DNA of 44,241 nt. Origin: Roseomonas sp. GC11 (GTDB lineage: Bacteria > Pseudomonadota > Alphaproteobacteria > Acetobacterales > Acetobacteraceae). Below are positions 25,978 to 36,043 of the stretch, one piece after another. The stretch lies in the NCBI RefSeq assembly GCF_024437745.1, contig NZ_JANFNY010000039.1, positions 1 through 44,241 on the forward strand, given 5' to 3'. A program made the translations under genes and the position numbers. Under the pieces are notes generated by a model that saw only the letters and a list, made by a program, of their open reading frames with translations, was not told where the DNA came from and did not search any database. Each line of letters opens with the position of its first letter. The first letter of the stretch is position 1.

Positions 25978-25985
25978 CCTGGCGA

Positions 25986-26053
25986 TCCCGCCCGGCCTTT
26001 GAGCGGGACGCCACTGAAAAAAAAGGTTTTTGGTTCTTTTTCCCAAAAAGAAC
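25986..26053 (+). repeat. Composite palindromic repeat, copy 7 (GC core and right hairpin)
   Basis: CCCGCCCGGCCTTTGAGCGGG forms the GC core, followed by ACGCCACTGAAAAAAAAGG and a right AT hairpin at 26033-26053 (stem GTTCTTTTT). It sits between the convergent DUF1194 and DUF3775 genes. Confidence 0.8.
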
Positions 26054-26089
26054 TTTTTTCTTTTCGTTTTTATTTCTTCCTCTCCGCCC

Positions 26090-26512
26090 TTACCGCTCCA
26101 CCTCCTCGACGGCGATGCCGAAGGCGGCGAGCCCCTCGGCCAGCAGGTCGCCGGCCATCTCCATGCCGAGCAGGTAGGTGGAGGTATCTCCCCCGGCGGC
26201 GCCGCGTTCGCGGGCCAGGCGCAGGGCTTCCTCCCACTCTTCCGGCTCATAGTCCCCCCGCCCGACCCAGGCCAGGGCGACGAGGGCGGCCTGCTCGTCC
26301 TCGTTCATTTCCTCGATGAAGGCGGCCAGGGTTTCCTCGTCGAAATCCTCATCGCTGTCGTCATCCTCATCCTCGTCCTCCTCGTCGATGGCCTCGTTGG
26401 CCTCATCGTCCTGGATGGCGCGGATATGGTCCACGACGGTGGCGACGGCCTCCAGGCTGATGCCCAGGTCCAGCTCGCTGTCCTCATCCTCGTCGCGCGG
26501 GGTGTCGCTCAT
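26090..26512 (-). CDS. DUF3775 domain-containing acidic protein
   Basis: A strongly acidic protein of 140 residues. A linker EEDEDEDDDSDEDFDEE separates an N-terminal helix (ISLEAVATVVDHIRAIQ) from the conserved C-terminal part, LAAFIEEMNEDEQAALVALAWVGRGDYEPEEWEEALRLARER and YLLGMEMAGDLLAEGLAAFG, which I read as DUF3775. No signal peptide or membrane helix is present. The Asp/Glu linker is coded by GAN-rich sequence that gives the opposite strand a Ser-rich shadow frame. Function is unknown. AAAGGAGG lies just upstream of the ATG. Confidence 0.7.
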   Translation of the reverse strand: MSDTPRDEDEDSELDLGISLEAVATVVDHIRAIQDDEANEAIDEEDEDEDDDSDEDFDEETLAAFIEEMNEDEQAALVALAWVGRGDYEPEEWEEALRLARERGAAGGDTSTYLLGMEMAGDLLAEGLAAFGIAVEEVER

Positions 26513-26673
26513 GGTGGCCGTCCTCCTTTCGGTCCAGGCTACGGCAAGGCGAAGAGCCGGCGCCAGCCCGGGGTTGCTGAAAAACTTTCGCGCCCGGAGC
26601 CTTCAAAACTTTCTTGTTAAGTCAATCATAACCTGGGTCGGCAACGATACGTTCATTCCCAGGTTGGACCATC

Positions 26674-27093
26674 ATGCGCCGATACCTGACCCCCCTCATG
26701 GTCGCGGCCGTTGCCGGGGTGGCGCCGGGGCTGTTTGCCCTGGCGCAGCTTGCCCTGGCGCACCCCGCGGCCTCCCCCATGGCTGTTTCCCCACCCGTTT
26801 CCCTGGCCGTTTCCGGCCAGGTCCTGCACCGGGTCGCCCTCAGCCAGGGCCTCGCCGATGCGCCTGGATGCGCGGAGAGCGCGCCGCTCTTCCGCTCCGC
26901 CATGCCCCGGCTGGTGGGGTGGCAGCCGGTGTCCGGCAAGCAGACGGTGGAGGGCAAGGCCACGCCCAGCCCTGCCCCGGCCCCGCCCGCCCCGGCCTTC
27001 GCCATGCACCAGGCCCTGCATCTCTGCGTGGTGGACCGCTTCTCCCCCAGCCGGCCGCTGGGGGGCGCGGCGCGGGCCGTCCACCGGCTCTAG
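26674..27093 (+). CDS. Hypothetical small exported protein
   Basis: A protein of 139 residues. MRRYLTPLMVAAVAGVAPGLFALAQLALAHPAAS is a convincing signal peptide. The mature part has two separated cysteines (DAPGCAESAP and LHLCVVDR), which could form a disulfide, and a Pro/Ala linker (SPAPAPPAPA). I do not recognise a family. The ribosome binding site is weak. The preceding 160 bases include a low-GC patch (AAAACTTTC, TTGTTAAGTCAATCATAACC) that may hold its promoter. It might be a lineage-specific gene; overlapping frames exist on both strands, so the assignment is moderate. Confidence 0.5.
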   Translation: MRRYLTPLMVAAVAGVAPGLFALAQLALAHPAASPMAVSPPVSLAVSGQVLHRVALSQGLADAPGCAESAPLFRSAMPRLVGWQPVSGKQTVEGKATPSPAPAPPAPAFAMHQALHLCVVDRFSPSRPLGGAARAVHRL

Positions 27094-27347
27094 CCGCGCC
27101 TCTTCCGCCTCGCCCCGGCGGCACAGGTCCAGCAGGGCAGGGCCGGCGGGGTTTTCCTTCCGCTTCCGATTCGGCGGGGCAGACCTGCGCCGCGTCGCCA
27201 GCGGAAAGGCTCGCTTTTTGCGCGAGATCATCCTATCTGTGCGCCGCAACAAGCCGCCAGGCCAGCCCTGCCCGACCCCGCCGCGCCTCAGCGGCGGCGG
27301 TGCCGGGCTGTGTTCGCAGGCGGCGCAGCCCCGGGACTGCCCGCCTT

Positions 27348-29177
<1,830 letters not shown>

Positions 29178-29321
29178 TTTTTTCCAGCTGCCGGTCATGG
29201 CTCAGACGGCGGCCGCTCTCCTGCGCCGGATCACTCCGGCCCAGGGTAGTTTTTTCCAGCTGCCGGTCATGGCTCAGACGACGGCCGCTCTCCTGCGCCG
29301 GGTCACTCCGGCCCAGGGTAG
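29178..29321 (+). repeat. 72-bp tandem duplication after typA
   Basis: The 72-base unit 29178-29249 is followed directly by a second copy, 29250-29321, with two differences that I can see (GACGGCGG versus GACGACGG, and CCGGATCAC versus CCGGGTCAC). Each unit starts with TTTTTTCCAGCTGCCGGTCA and ends CCGGCCCAGGGTAG. The part CTGCCGGTCATGGCTCAGAC is also related to the ccmF 3' end. Confidence 0.95.
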
Positions 29322-29372
29322 CGGCCCGCCTCTGAACAGGAGGGCGGCAGCCTGACAGAAAAAAGAAGGGGT

Positions 29373-29402
29373 CCAGGGGAATTCATTCCCCTGGCCTTTT
29401 TT
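29373..29402 (+). terminator. Terminator-like hairpin between typA and the XRE-cupin gene
   Basis: A hairpin with stem CCAGGGGAAT and its complement at 29373-29394, followed by a T-rich tract (CTTTTTTTA) and preceded by GACAGAAAAAAGAAGGGG. Compared with the copies at 14212 and 22286 the stem sequence has changed on both arms, keeping pairing. It suits both convergent genes. Confidence 0.75.
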
Positions 29403-29409
29403 TATATTT

Positions 29410-30033
29410 TTACTGCTCTGCCCCGGCATTGGGCGCCGTGATCCAGACGATGCGCGTGGGCGCATCCGTCGGATTGTCGAACATATGCGGCACGGTGCTG
29501 GGGAAGCGGAAGCTGTCGCCTTCCTCCAGCAGATGCGCCTCATGGTCGAGCCAGAGGCGGAGCGTGCCGGCGAGGACGTAGCCCGCCTTTTCCCCCTGGT
29601 GCCGGACGAAATCCGCGCCCGAGGAGCCGCCGGGGCTGAGGGTCAGCTCGAACATCTCCATCTGCCCCGGCGCATCGGGCGCGAGGGATTCCTTGAGCAC
29701 GCCGGAGGGCGTCAGCCGCAGCAGGCGGCGCTGGGCGCGGCGGATGATGTAGCGCGGCAGCGGGCCTTCCGGCCTTTCCTCGAAAAAGACGGAGATGGGC
29801 ACCTGGAGCGCCAGGCCGAGCAGGCGGAGGGTGCGCAGCGAGGGGGTGGCCAGGCCGCGCTCCATCTGGCTGATCATGCCGATGGACAGGCCGGTGCGGC
29901 GGCCGAGTTCCTGGATGGACAGGCCCATGCGCTGGCGCAGCAGGCGCACGCATTCGCCCAGGCGGCGGTCGCTGGCGCTGTCATCCAGCGCGGGAAGCCC
30001 GGGTGCCGCCGTGGTGCCTGCCTGATCCGTCAT
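29410..30033 (-). CDS. XRE-family regulator with C-terminal cupin domain
   Basis: A protein of 207 residues. An N-terminal helix-turn-helix (about 25-82: LGECVRLLRQRMGLSIQELGRRTGLSIGMISQMERGLATPSLRTLRLLGLALQVPISVFFEE) is followed by a cupin_2 sensor (about 135-205: ELTLSPGGSSGADFVRHQGEKAGYVLAGTLRLWL, then DSFRFPSTVPHMFDNPTD). This layout is common in regulators of amino-acid, peptide or polyamine use, where the cupin binds the effector. ATG at 30033 is supported by AGGAG upstream; the longer frame is not. It is divergent from the ABC importer operon, over a 233-base gap with inverted repeats, which suggests that it controls that operon and itself. Confidence 0.93.
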   Translation of the reverse strand: MTDQAGTTAAPGLPALDDSASDRRLGECVRLLRQRMGLSIQELGRRTGLSIGMISQMERGLATPSLRTLRLLGLALQVPISVFFEERPEGPLPRYIIRRAQRRLLRLTPSGVLKESLAPDAPGQMEMFELTLSPGGSSGADFVRHQGEKAGYVLAGTLRLWLDHEAHLLEEGDSFRFPSTVPHMFDNPTDAPTRIVWITAPNAGAEQ

Positions 30034-30119
30034 CCCTGTTCTCCTGCCACCTCTCCTGCCACCGGCCAGATGGGACCGGTGCGCCGCTGTGTCAGCTTGC
30101 CGTCCAACGCACAAGGCGG

Positions 30120-30175
30120 TTGACAGCAGCATTTCACGAGCGTGAACATATCACCAAGAATTTTGATCCTGGTGA
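30120..30175. promoter_or_regulatory. Candidate promoter and operators between the XRE-cupin gene and the ABC operon
   Basis: TTGACA (30120-30125) is an exact -35 box for the operon direction, though no good -10 lies at the ideal distance. The perfect inverted repeat TTCACG-AG-CGTGAA covers 30133-30146, within the expected promoter spacer. A second inverted pair, TCACCA (30151-30156) and TGGTGA (30170-30175), follows. These are likely binding sites for the neighbouring regulator. Confidence 0.5.
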
Positions 30176-30266
30176 AAAGCCAGGGCAGGGATGGCCGGTG
30201 CGGCGGTTGGGGCGATGTGGGGCTTTGTCCCCCGCAGCGCGCCGGGCTGAGCGGGAGACAGGTTCC

Positions 30267-31958
30267 ATGACGGGTGACGCAACCTCCGGGCGTTGGCAGC
30301 ATATCCTGGCGCCGACCCGGCGCGATATTCTGGCGCCGACCCGGCGCGGGCTTTTCGCGATTGGCGGCGGCGCGGCCGCGGCGCTGGCGGCCGGCCCGGC
30401 CCGCGCCCAGCCCCGCCCGCCGGAGAAGCCGCGCGGGCAGGTGGTGGTGGGCCTGTCGCAGGAGCCGACGGTGTTCCACCCGCTGATGCCGGGCATCGAG
30501 GTGGACCAGGGCGTCTGGTGGAACCTGTTCAGCGCGCTCTGGTACCTGGAGCCGGATGGCACGCCGGTGGCGGACCTCGCGGCCGAGGTGCCGACGCAGG
30601 AGAATGGCGGCATCTCGGAGGATGGCCTCACCTGGCGGGTGAAGCTGCGCGGCGATGTCTCCTGGCATGATGGCCGCCGCTTCAGCGCCGAGGATGTGAA
30701 GTTCACGCTGGACCTCATCAACAACCCGAATTTCCGCGTGCGGAACCGGGTGGGCCACGGCCTGGTGAAGGATATCCGCGTCCTCTCCCCCACCGAGATC
30801 GAGTGGCGGATGGAATCGGCCTATGCGCCCTATCTCTCCATCCTCTCGATGACCTTCATCGTGCCGAAGCATGTGCTGGAGGGGGCGGCGGACCCGAATG
30901 CGACGCCGTTCAACAACGCGCCCGTGGGCACCGGCCCCTTCCGCTGGGTGAGCCGCCAGCCGGGCGACAATATCCAGCTGGCCGCCAACCCGAACTACCA
31001 TGGCAAGGGGCCGTATCTGGAGCGCGTGGTCTTCAAATACGTGCCGGACATGACGGTGCTCTACACCCAGTTCCGCAGCGGGCAGGTGGATTACACCGGC
31101 ATTTCCGGCATCAGCGCGCCCTTCGCGCGGGAGGCGCAGGGCCTGCGCGGGCGCAAGGTGTTCGTCAGTTCCACCGGCTCGGTGGAGAGCATCGCGCCCA
31201 ACCTGGAATATGGCCCGCTGGCGGACAAGGCGGTGCGCCAGGCGCTCTACATGGGCATGAACAAGAAGGCCCTGGTGGACGCCATCTATTACGGCCTGCC
31301 GAAGGCCACAGAGTCCTTCCTGCCCTCCGAGAGCTGGGCCTACAACCCCAGCCTGCCGGCGCAGGACTACAACCCGGCCAAGGCCAATGCGCTGCTGGAC
31401 GAGGCGGGGTGGAAGCGCGGGGCGGATGGCATCCGCGCCAAGGACGGGGTGCGGCTGGAATTCGCCAATTCCACCACCTCCGGCAACCCGGTGCGCGAGC
31501 AGGCGCAGCAATTGCTGATGCAGGACTGGAAGGCGATCGGCGCCGCCCTGCGCATCCAGAACATGCCCGCCGCGGTGATCTGGGGCGAGTTCTGGCAGAT
31601 GTCGAAGTTCCAGTCGGTGATGGTGGCGGTGAATTACCGCCTGGGCAGCGACCCCGATGTGACGCCGCGCTTCGACAGCAAGGCGATCCCGGCCAAGGGC
31701 GGGCGCGGCCAGAACAACATGCAGTTCCAGAATGCCGAGATGGACACGCTGCTGCTGCGCGGCGCCACCGCCTTCAGCCAGGCGCAGCGCAAGGCGATCT
31801 ATGCCCGCATCCAGACGATCATCCGCGAGGAGCTGGCGATCCTGCCGATCTTCCAGTCCGTGATCGTCGAGGGGCTGAAGGACAACCTGCACGGCTTCCG
31901 CGCCAACAGCAACACCTGGTCCAATTGCTGGAACCTGCGCGAATGGTACTGGGCATGA
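30267..31958 (+). CDS. Peptide-type ABC transporter substrate-binding protein (SBP family 5), Tat signal
   Basis: A periplasmic binding protein of 563 residues, in the DppA/OppA class. The signal region has a twin-arginine motif, PTRRGLFAIGGGAAAALAAGPARA, preceded by an 8-residue duplication (ILAPTRRD-ILAPTRRG) that doubles the RR pair. The mature protein starts near QPRPPEKPRGQVVVGLSQEP. Family features include DGLTWRVKLRGDVSWHDGRRFSAEDVKFTLDLI and the interdomain segments around TGPFRWVSRQPGDNIQLAANPNYHGKGPYLERVVFKYVPD. ATG at 30267 is favoured because it begins the signal peptide. It is the first gene of the five-gene importer. The ligand cannot be read from sequence; dipeptides, oligopeptides, nickel and opines are family options. 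Confidence 0.93.
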   Translation: MTGDATSGRWQHILAPTRRDILAPTRRGLFAIGGGAAAALAAGPARAQPRPPEKPRGQVVVGLSQEPTVFHPLMPGIEVDQGVWWNLFSALWYLEPDGTPVADLAAEVPTQENGGISEDGLTWRVKLRGDVSWHDGRRFSAEDVKFTLDLINNPNFRVRNRVGHGLVKDIRVLSPTEIEWRMESAYAPYLSILSMTFIVPKHVLEGAADPNATPFNNAPVGTGPFRWVSRQPGDNIQLAANPNYHGKGPYLERVVFKYVPDMTVLYTQFRSGQVDYTGISGISAPFAREAQGLRGRKVFVSSTGSVESIAPNLEYGPLADKAVRQALYMGMNKKALVDAIYYGLPKATESFLPSESWAYNPSLPAQDYNPAKANALLDEAGWKRGADGIRAKDGVRLEFANSTTSGNPVREQAQQLLMQDWKAIGAALRIQNMPAAVIWGEFWQMSKFQSVMVAVNYRLGSDPDVTPRFDSKAIPAKGGRGQNNMQFQNAEMDTLLLRGATAFSQAQRKAIYARIQTIIREELAILPIFQSVIVEGLKDNLHGFRANSNTWSNCWNLREWYWA

Positions 31959-31998
31959 GGCCCTGGGCGTGAGGTATTGGGCGTGAGCCGGGGCTGAG

Positions 31999-32949
31999 AT
32001 GGGGTCCTACTTCCTGCGGCGCCTGGGGCAGGCGGCGCTGCTGCTGGTGGTGGTGTCGATGATCGGCTTCGCCATCCTGCACCTCGCCCCGGGCGGGCCG
32101 CTGGCGCAATACGCCATGCATGGCAACATGTCGCAGGAGGATCTGGACCGCATCGCGGCCCAGCTCGGCCTCGACCGGCCCCTGCCGGTGCAATACGCGG
32201 ACTGGTTCCTGCGCATGCTCGGCGGCAACTGGGGCACCTCCTACCGCGACGGGCAGCCGGTGCTGCACATCATCGGCGCGCATCTCGGCGCCACGCTGGA
32301 ACTGATGCTGACGGCGACGCTGGCGGCCATGCTGCTCGGCTGCTGGATCGGCATCCTGGGTGCCATCCGGCGCTACTCGGTGTTCGACTATCTGGCGACG
32401 ATCGGCGCGATGGTGGCGCTCTCGGTGCCCACCTTCTGGTTCGGCCTTGTCGCCATCTTCGTCTTCTCGGTGGAACTCGGCTGGCTGCCGGCCGGCAACC
32501 GGGAGACGATCGGCGATGGCTCGCTGCCCGACCTGCTCCACCACCTGATCGCGCCCGCCCTGGTGCTGGCGCTGGTGGAGACGGCGATCTGGAGCCGCTT
32601 CATGCGCTCCTCCATGCTCGACGTGGTGGGGCAGGACTATATCCGCACGGCGCGGGCGAAGGGCCTGCCGGAATGGCGCGTGCTCTCCGGCCATGCCTTC
32701 CGCAACGCGCTGCTGCCGATGATCACCGTGGCGGGGCTGCAGCTGCCGACGCTGCTCGGCGGCGCGCTGGTGACGGAGACGGTCTTCACCTGGCCGGGCA
32801 TGGGGCGGCTCTTCCTCGATTCCATCGAGTATCGCGACTACCCGGTGGTGATGGGCATCCTGATGTTCTCGGCCAGCCTCGTGCTGATCGGCAATCTCCT
32901 GGCCGACATGCTCTACGCGGTGGCCGACCCGCGCATCCGCCTGGGCTGA
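31999..32949 (+). CDS. ABC transporter permease, DppB type
   Basis: An inner-membrane permease of 316 residues with about six helices, starting MGSYFLRRLGQAALLLVVVSMIGFAILHLAPGGP, the usual first helix and periplasmic loop of the DppB/OppB class. The cytoplasmic EAA-like coupling loop is seen as YIRTARAKGLPEWRVLSGHAFRNALLPMITVAG, which docks to the ATPases. The C-terminus ends LYAVADPRIRLG, as in the family. It lies 40 bases after the binding-protein gene; that gap holds short repeats of GGGCRTGAGG. It is followed by the second permease after 10 bases. Confidence 0.95.
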   Translation: MGSYFLRRLGQAALLLVVVSMIGFAILHLAPGGPLAQYAMHGNMSQEDLDRIAAQLGLDRPLPVQYADWFLRMLGGNWGTSYRDGQPVLHIIGAHLGATLELMLTATLAAMLLGCWIGILGAIRRYSVFDYLATIGAMVALSVPTFWFGLVAIFVFSVELGWLPAGNRETIGDGSLPDLLHHLIAPALVLALVETAIWSRFMRSSMLDVVGQDYIRTARAKGLPEWRVLSGHAFRNALLPMITVAGLQLPTLLGGALVTETVFTWPGMGRLFLDSIEYRDYPVVMGILMFSASLVLIGNLLADMLYAVADPRIRLG

Positions 32950-32959
32950 GGGCAGGGCC

Positions 32960-33850
32960 ATGAGCAGCACGACCGAGAGCCTCCCCTTCACCCCGGAAGA
33001 GGCCGCGCCGCCGCGCAACACCGCCTGGCGCCGCTTCCGCCGCCACCGCCTGGCCATGCTCGGCGCCGCCGTCATCGCGGTGCTGGTGCTGGGCAGCGTG
33101 CTCGGCCCCTTCGTCATTCCCTATGACGAAACCTATATCGACATCCTGCACCGCTTCGCCCCGCCCTTCGCCGGCCCGCATGTGCTGGGCACCGATGAGC
33201 TGGGCCGCGACATGCTGGCGCGGCTGATGATGGGCGGGCGCATCTCGCTCGCCGTCGCCTTCACCGCCATGGCGATCAGCATGGTGATCGGCATCAGCGT
33301 CGGCGCCATCGCCGGCTATTATGGCGGGGTGGTGGGCGCGGCGCTGATGCGCCTCGTCGATGCGGTGCTGTGCTTCCCCACCATCTTCCTGCTGCTGGCG
33401 CTGGCGGCGCTGGTGCAGCCGGGGCTCGGCTCCATCACGCTGCTGATCGCCGCCACCGCCTGGATGGAGGTCGCCCGCATCGTCGAGGGGCAGATCCGCG
33501 CCCTGCGCGAGCGCGACTTCGCCGTGGCGGCCGAGGTGCTCGGCGCCTCCGACCGCTACATCGTCTTCCGCGAGCTGGTGCCGAACGCCATCGCGCCCAT
33601 CGTCGTCAGCGCGACGCTGAATGTCGCCAAGGCGATCCTGCTGGAGAGCTATGTGAGCTTCCTCGGCTACGGCATCCAGCCGCCGGTGGCGAGCTGGGGC
33701 AACATGCTGAACAACGCGCAGATCTACCTGACGAGCGCGCCCTGGCTGGCGGTCATGCCCGGGCTGTTCATCACGCTCGCCGTCACCAGCTTCAACTTCC
33801 TAGGCGACGGCCTGCGCGACGCGCTGGACCCGCGCATGGATCAGCCCTGA
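32960..33850 (+). CDS. ABC transporter permease, DppC type
   Basis: The second permease, 296 residues. The N-terminal cytoplasmic segment and first helix (WRRFRRHRLAMLGAAVIAVLVLGSVLGPFVIPYDE) and HVLGTDELGRDMLARLMMGGRISLAVAFTAMAIS are hallmarks of DppC/OppC. The EAA loop is EVLGASDRYIVFRELVPNAIAPIVVSATLNVAKAILLESYVSFLGYG. It pairs with the DppB-type permease to form the channel. The stop overlaps the next start (TGATG at 33848-33852), so translation is coupled to the first ATPase gene. Confidence 0.95.
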   Translation: MSSTTESLPFTPEEAAPPRNTAWRRFRRHRLAMLGAAVIAVLVLGSVLGPFVIPYDETYIDILHRFAPPFAGPHVLGTDELGRDMLARLMMGGRISLAVAFTAMAISMVIGISVGAIAGYYGGVVGAALMRLVDAVLCFPTIFLLLALAALVQPGLGSITLLIAATAWMEVARIVEGQIRALRERDFAVAAEVLGASDRYIVFRELVPNAIAPIVVSATLNVAKAILLESYVSFLGYGIQPPVASWGNMLNNAQIYLTSAPWLAVMPGLFITLAVTSFNFLGDGLRDALDPRMDQP

Positions 33851-34914
33851 TGGACACGCTGCTGGAGGTCGAGAATCTCGCCATCCGCTTCCGCACGGCG
33901 CAGGGGGAGGCCGCCGCGGTCAGCGATGTCTCCTTCAGCCTGAAGCGCGGGGAGACGCTGGCGGTGGTGGGCGAATCCGGCTCGGGCAAGAGCGTCACCT
34001 CGCTGGCGCTGATGCGCCTGCTGCCCAAGCCGCCGCGCTGCCACGTCAGCGGCCGCATCCGCCTGCGCGGCAAGGATGGCGCGTTGCTCGACGTGCTGGA
34101 CCTGCCGGAGGAGGCGATGCGCACCGTGCGCGGCAACAATCTCGCCATGGTGTTCCAGGAGCCGATGACCTCGCTGAACCCGGTGAGGACCATCGGCGCG
34201 CAGATCACCGAGACCATCCGCCTGCACCGCCCCATGCCGCCGCGCGCGGCGGAGGAGGAGGCGGCGCGGCTGCTGGATCTGGTGGGCATTCCCTCGCCGC
34301 GCCAGCGGCTTTCCGCCTATCCGCACCAATTGTCCGGCGGCATGCGCCAGCGCGCGATGATCGCCATGGCGCTGTCCTGCGAGCCTTCCGTGCTGATCGC
34401 CGACGAGCCGACGACGGCGCTGGATGTGACGATCCAGGCGCAGATCCTCGACCTGCTGCGCAACCTCCAGCAGCGCACCGGCATGGCGGTGATCTTCATC
34501 ACCCACAATCTCGGCGTGGTGGCGGAGATCGCGGACCGGGTGATGGTGATGTATTCCGGCCGGGTGGTGGAGCAGGCCGATGTCGTCCCGCTCTTCCGCA
34601 CGCCGCTGATGCCCTACACCCAGGGGCTGCTGCGTTCCGTCCCGCGCCTCGACCTCGCCGGGCGGCGCGCCGGCCCCCTGCCGGCCATCCGCGGCAATGT
34701 GCCCGACCCCCGCCGCCCGCCCGCTGGCTGTGCCTTCCACCCCCGCTGCGACTTTTTCCAACCATCGCGCTGCGACGCCACGCCCCCCACCCTGGACAAA
34801 ACCCCCGATGGCCGTGAAGTCCGCTGCCTGCGCTGGCAGGATTCCCTGCTGATGGCGGGGTCTGGGGAGGCCCTGCCTCCCCAGCGGGGTCCAGGGGCGG
34901 AGCCCCTGGCATGA
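33850..34914 (+). CDS. ABC transporter ATP-binding protein, DppD type, with repeat-encoded tail
   Basis: The first ATPase, 354 residues. Walker A is GESGSGKS (41-48), the signature LSGGMRQR lies near 160, Walker B is [12 protein letters not shown], and the oligopeptide-type C-terminal domain has [40 protein letters not shown]. Normal family members stop soon after that. Here another 20 residues (335-354, ending GAEPLA) are added, and residues 339-354 are coded by two perfect hairpins of an intergenic repeat (34864-34882 and 34891-34909). The added tail was most likely created by insertion of the repeat across the old stop. The stop overlaps the next start by ATGA. Confidence 0.95.
   Translation: MDTLLEVENLAIRFRTAQGEAAAVSDVSFSLKRGETLAVVGESGSGKSVTSLALMRLLPKPPRCHVSGRIRLRGKDGALLDVLDLPEEAMRTVRGNNLAMVFQEPMTSLNPVRTIGAQITETIRLHRPMPPRAAEEEAARLLDLVGIPSPRQRLSAYPHQLSGGMRQRAMIAMALSCEPSVLIADEPTTALDVTIQAQILDLLRNLQQRTGMAVIFITHNLGVVAEIADRVMVMYSGRVVEQADVVPLFRTPLMPYTQGLLRSVPRLDLAGRRAGPLPAIRGNVPDPRRPPAGCAFHPRCDFFQPSRCDATPPTLDKTPDGREVRCLRWQDSLLMAGSGEALPPQRGPGAEPLA
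34864..34909 (+). repeat. GC hairpin repeat inside a coding region
   Basis: Two perfect hairpins, stem GGGGAGGC with loop CCT (34864-34882) and stem CCAGGGGC with loop GGA (34891-34909), separated by AGCGGGGT. They belong to the same family as the intergenic copies at 24211-24378 and 38988-39111. Here they code for the last residues of the ABC ATPase and end just before its stop. Confidence 0.9.
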
Positions 34915-35903
34915 CCCCGATCCTCGATATCCAGAATCTCCGCAAATGGTTCCCCGTCGGCGGCAACCTGTTCGGCCGCAACCGCCGCCAGGTGAAGGCC
35001 CTGGACGGCGTCTCCTTCAGTGTCCGCCCCGGCGAGATCCTCTCCGTGGTCGGCGAATCCGGCTCCGGCAAGACGACGCTCGGCCGCACCGTGCTGCGCC
35101 TGACGGAGCCCACGGACGGCGCCATCCGCTTCGAGGGCCAGGACATCACGCATCTCTCGCGCCGCGCGCTGCGGCCGATGCGGCGGCGGATGCAGCTGGT
35201 CTTCCAGGACCCCTTCGCCTCGCTGAACCCGCGCATGACGGTGGAGCGCATCGTGGCCACGCCGCTGATCATCCAGGGCGGTTTCAGCCGGGCGGAGCGG
35301 CGCGAGCGGGTGGCGGAGATGCTGCGCCTCGTCGGGCTGCAGCCGCACCATGCGGAGCGCCACCCGCACGAGCTTTCGGGCGGGCAGCGCCAGCGCGTCG
35401 GCATCGCCCGCGCGCTGATCATGAACCCGAGCTTCCTGGTGGCGGATGAGCCGGTCTCGGCGCTGGATGTCTCGATCCAGGCGCAGGTCGTCAACCTGCT
35501 GCTGGAGCTGAAGGAAAAACTCGGCCTCACCATCCTGTTCATCGCGCATGACCTGGCGGTGGTGGGGCATATCTCGGACCGCATCGCGGTGATGTATCTC
35601 GGCCGCATCGTCGAGATCGCCGAGACGGCGGCGCTGTTCCGCACCCCGCGCCATCCCTATACCGAGGCGCTGTTCTCCGCCGCCCCGGTGCCGGACCCGA
35701 CGCTGCGGCGCGGGCGCATCCTGCTGGAGGGGGATATCCCGAGCCCGCTCAACCCGCCCTCGGGCTGTGCCTTCCGCACGCGCTGCCGCTTCGCCGAGGC
35801 CGCCTGCGCGCAGGAGGTGCCGCCGCTGCGGGAAGTCGCGCCGGGGCATCTCGCGGCCTGCCGGCGGGGGGATATCGCGCTCCAGGGGGTGCTGGAAAGC
35901 TGA
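34911..35903 (+). CDS. ABC transporter ATP-binding protein, DppF type
   Basis: The second ATPase, 330 residues. Walker A is GESGSGKT (48-55), the Q-loop region is MQLVFQDPFASLNPRMTV, the signature is LSGGQRQRVGIARAL, and Walker B is FLVADEPVSALDVS. The C-terminal oligopeptide domain includes PSGCAFRTRCRFAEAACAQEVPPL. It forms a heterodimer with the upstream ATPase to power the importer. ATG at 34911 overlaps the previous stop, immediately after the repeat hairpins; the last bases of the repeat therefore take the place of a normal ribosome binding site. It is the last gene of the operon. Confidence 0.96.
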   Translation: MTPILDIQNLRKWFPVGGNLFGRNRRQVKALDGVSFSVRPGEILSVVGESGSGKTTLGRTVLRLTEPTDGAIRFEGQDITHLSRRALRPMRRRMQLVFQDPFASLNPRMTVERIVATPLIIQGGFSRAERRERVAEMLRLVGLQPHHAERHPHELSGGQRQRVGIARALIMNPSFLVADEPVSALDVSIQAQVVNLLLELKEKLGLTILFIAHDLAVVGHISDRIAVMYLGRIVEIAETAALFRTPRHPYTEALFSAAPVPDPTLRRGRILLEGDIPSPLNPPSGCAFRTRCRFAEAACAQEVPPLREVAPGHLAACRRGDIALQGVLES

Positions 35904-35941
35904 CGGGAGCGTCAGGAAAGATAAAGGAAAAGAAAGAAAAA

Positions 35942-35971
35942 GCAGGAGGGAGAAGGAATTCTCCCTCCTGC
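35942..35971 (+). terminator. Terminator hairpin after the ABC operon
   Basis: A perfect 13-bp stem (GCAGGAGGGAGAA with its complement) and a GGAA loop at 35942-35971, followed after some 13 bases by TCTTTTTCTTTC. Outside it the A-rich GAAAGAAAAA on the left and TTTTTCTTTC on the right (35982-35993) can pair as an outer stem. It probably ends the importer transcript. Confidence 0.7.
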
Positions 35972-36043
35972 ACCTCCCTCATCTTTTTCTTTCAGGGGCG
36001 GGCGCCGGTGGCGGCCCGGCAGGGCTTCCGGTAAAGAGCCGGC

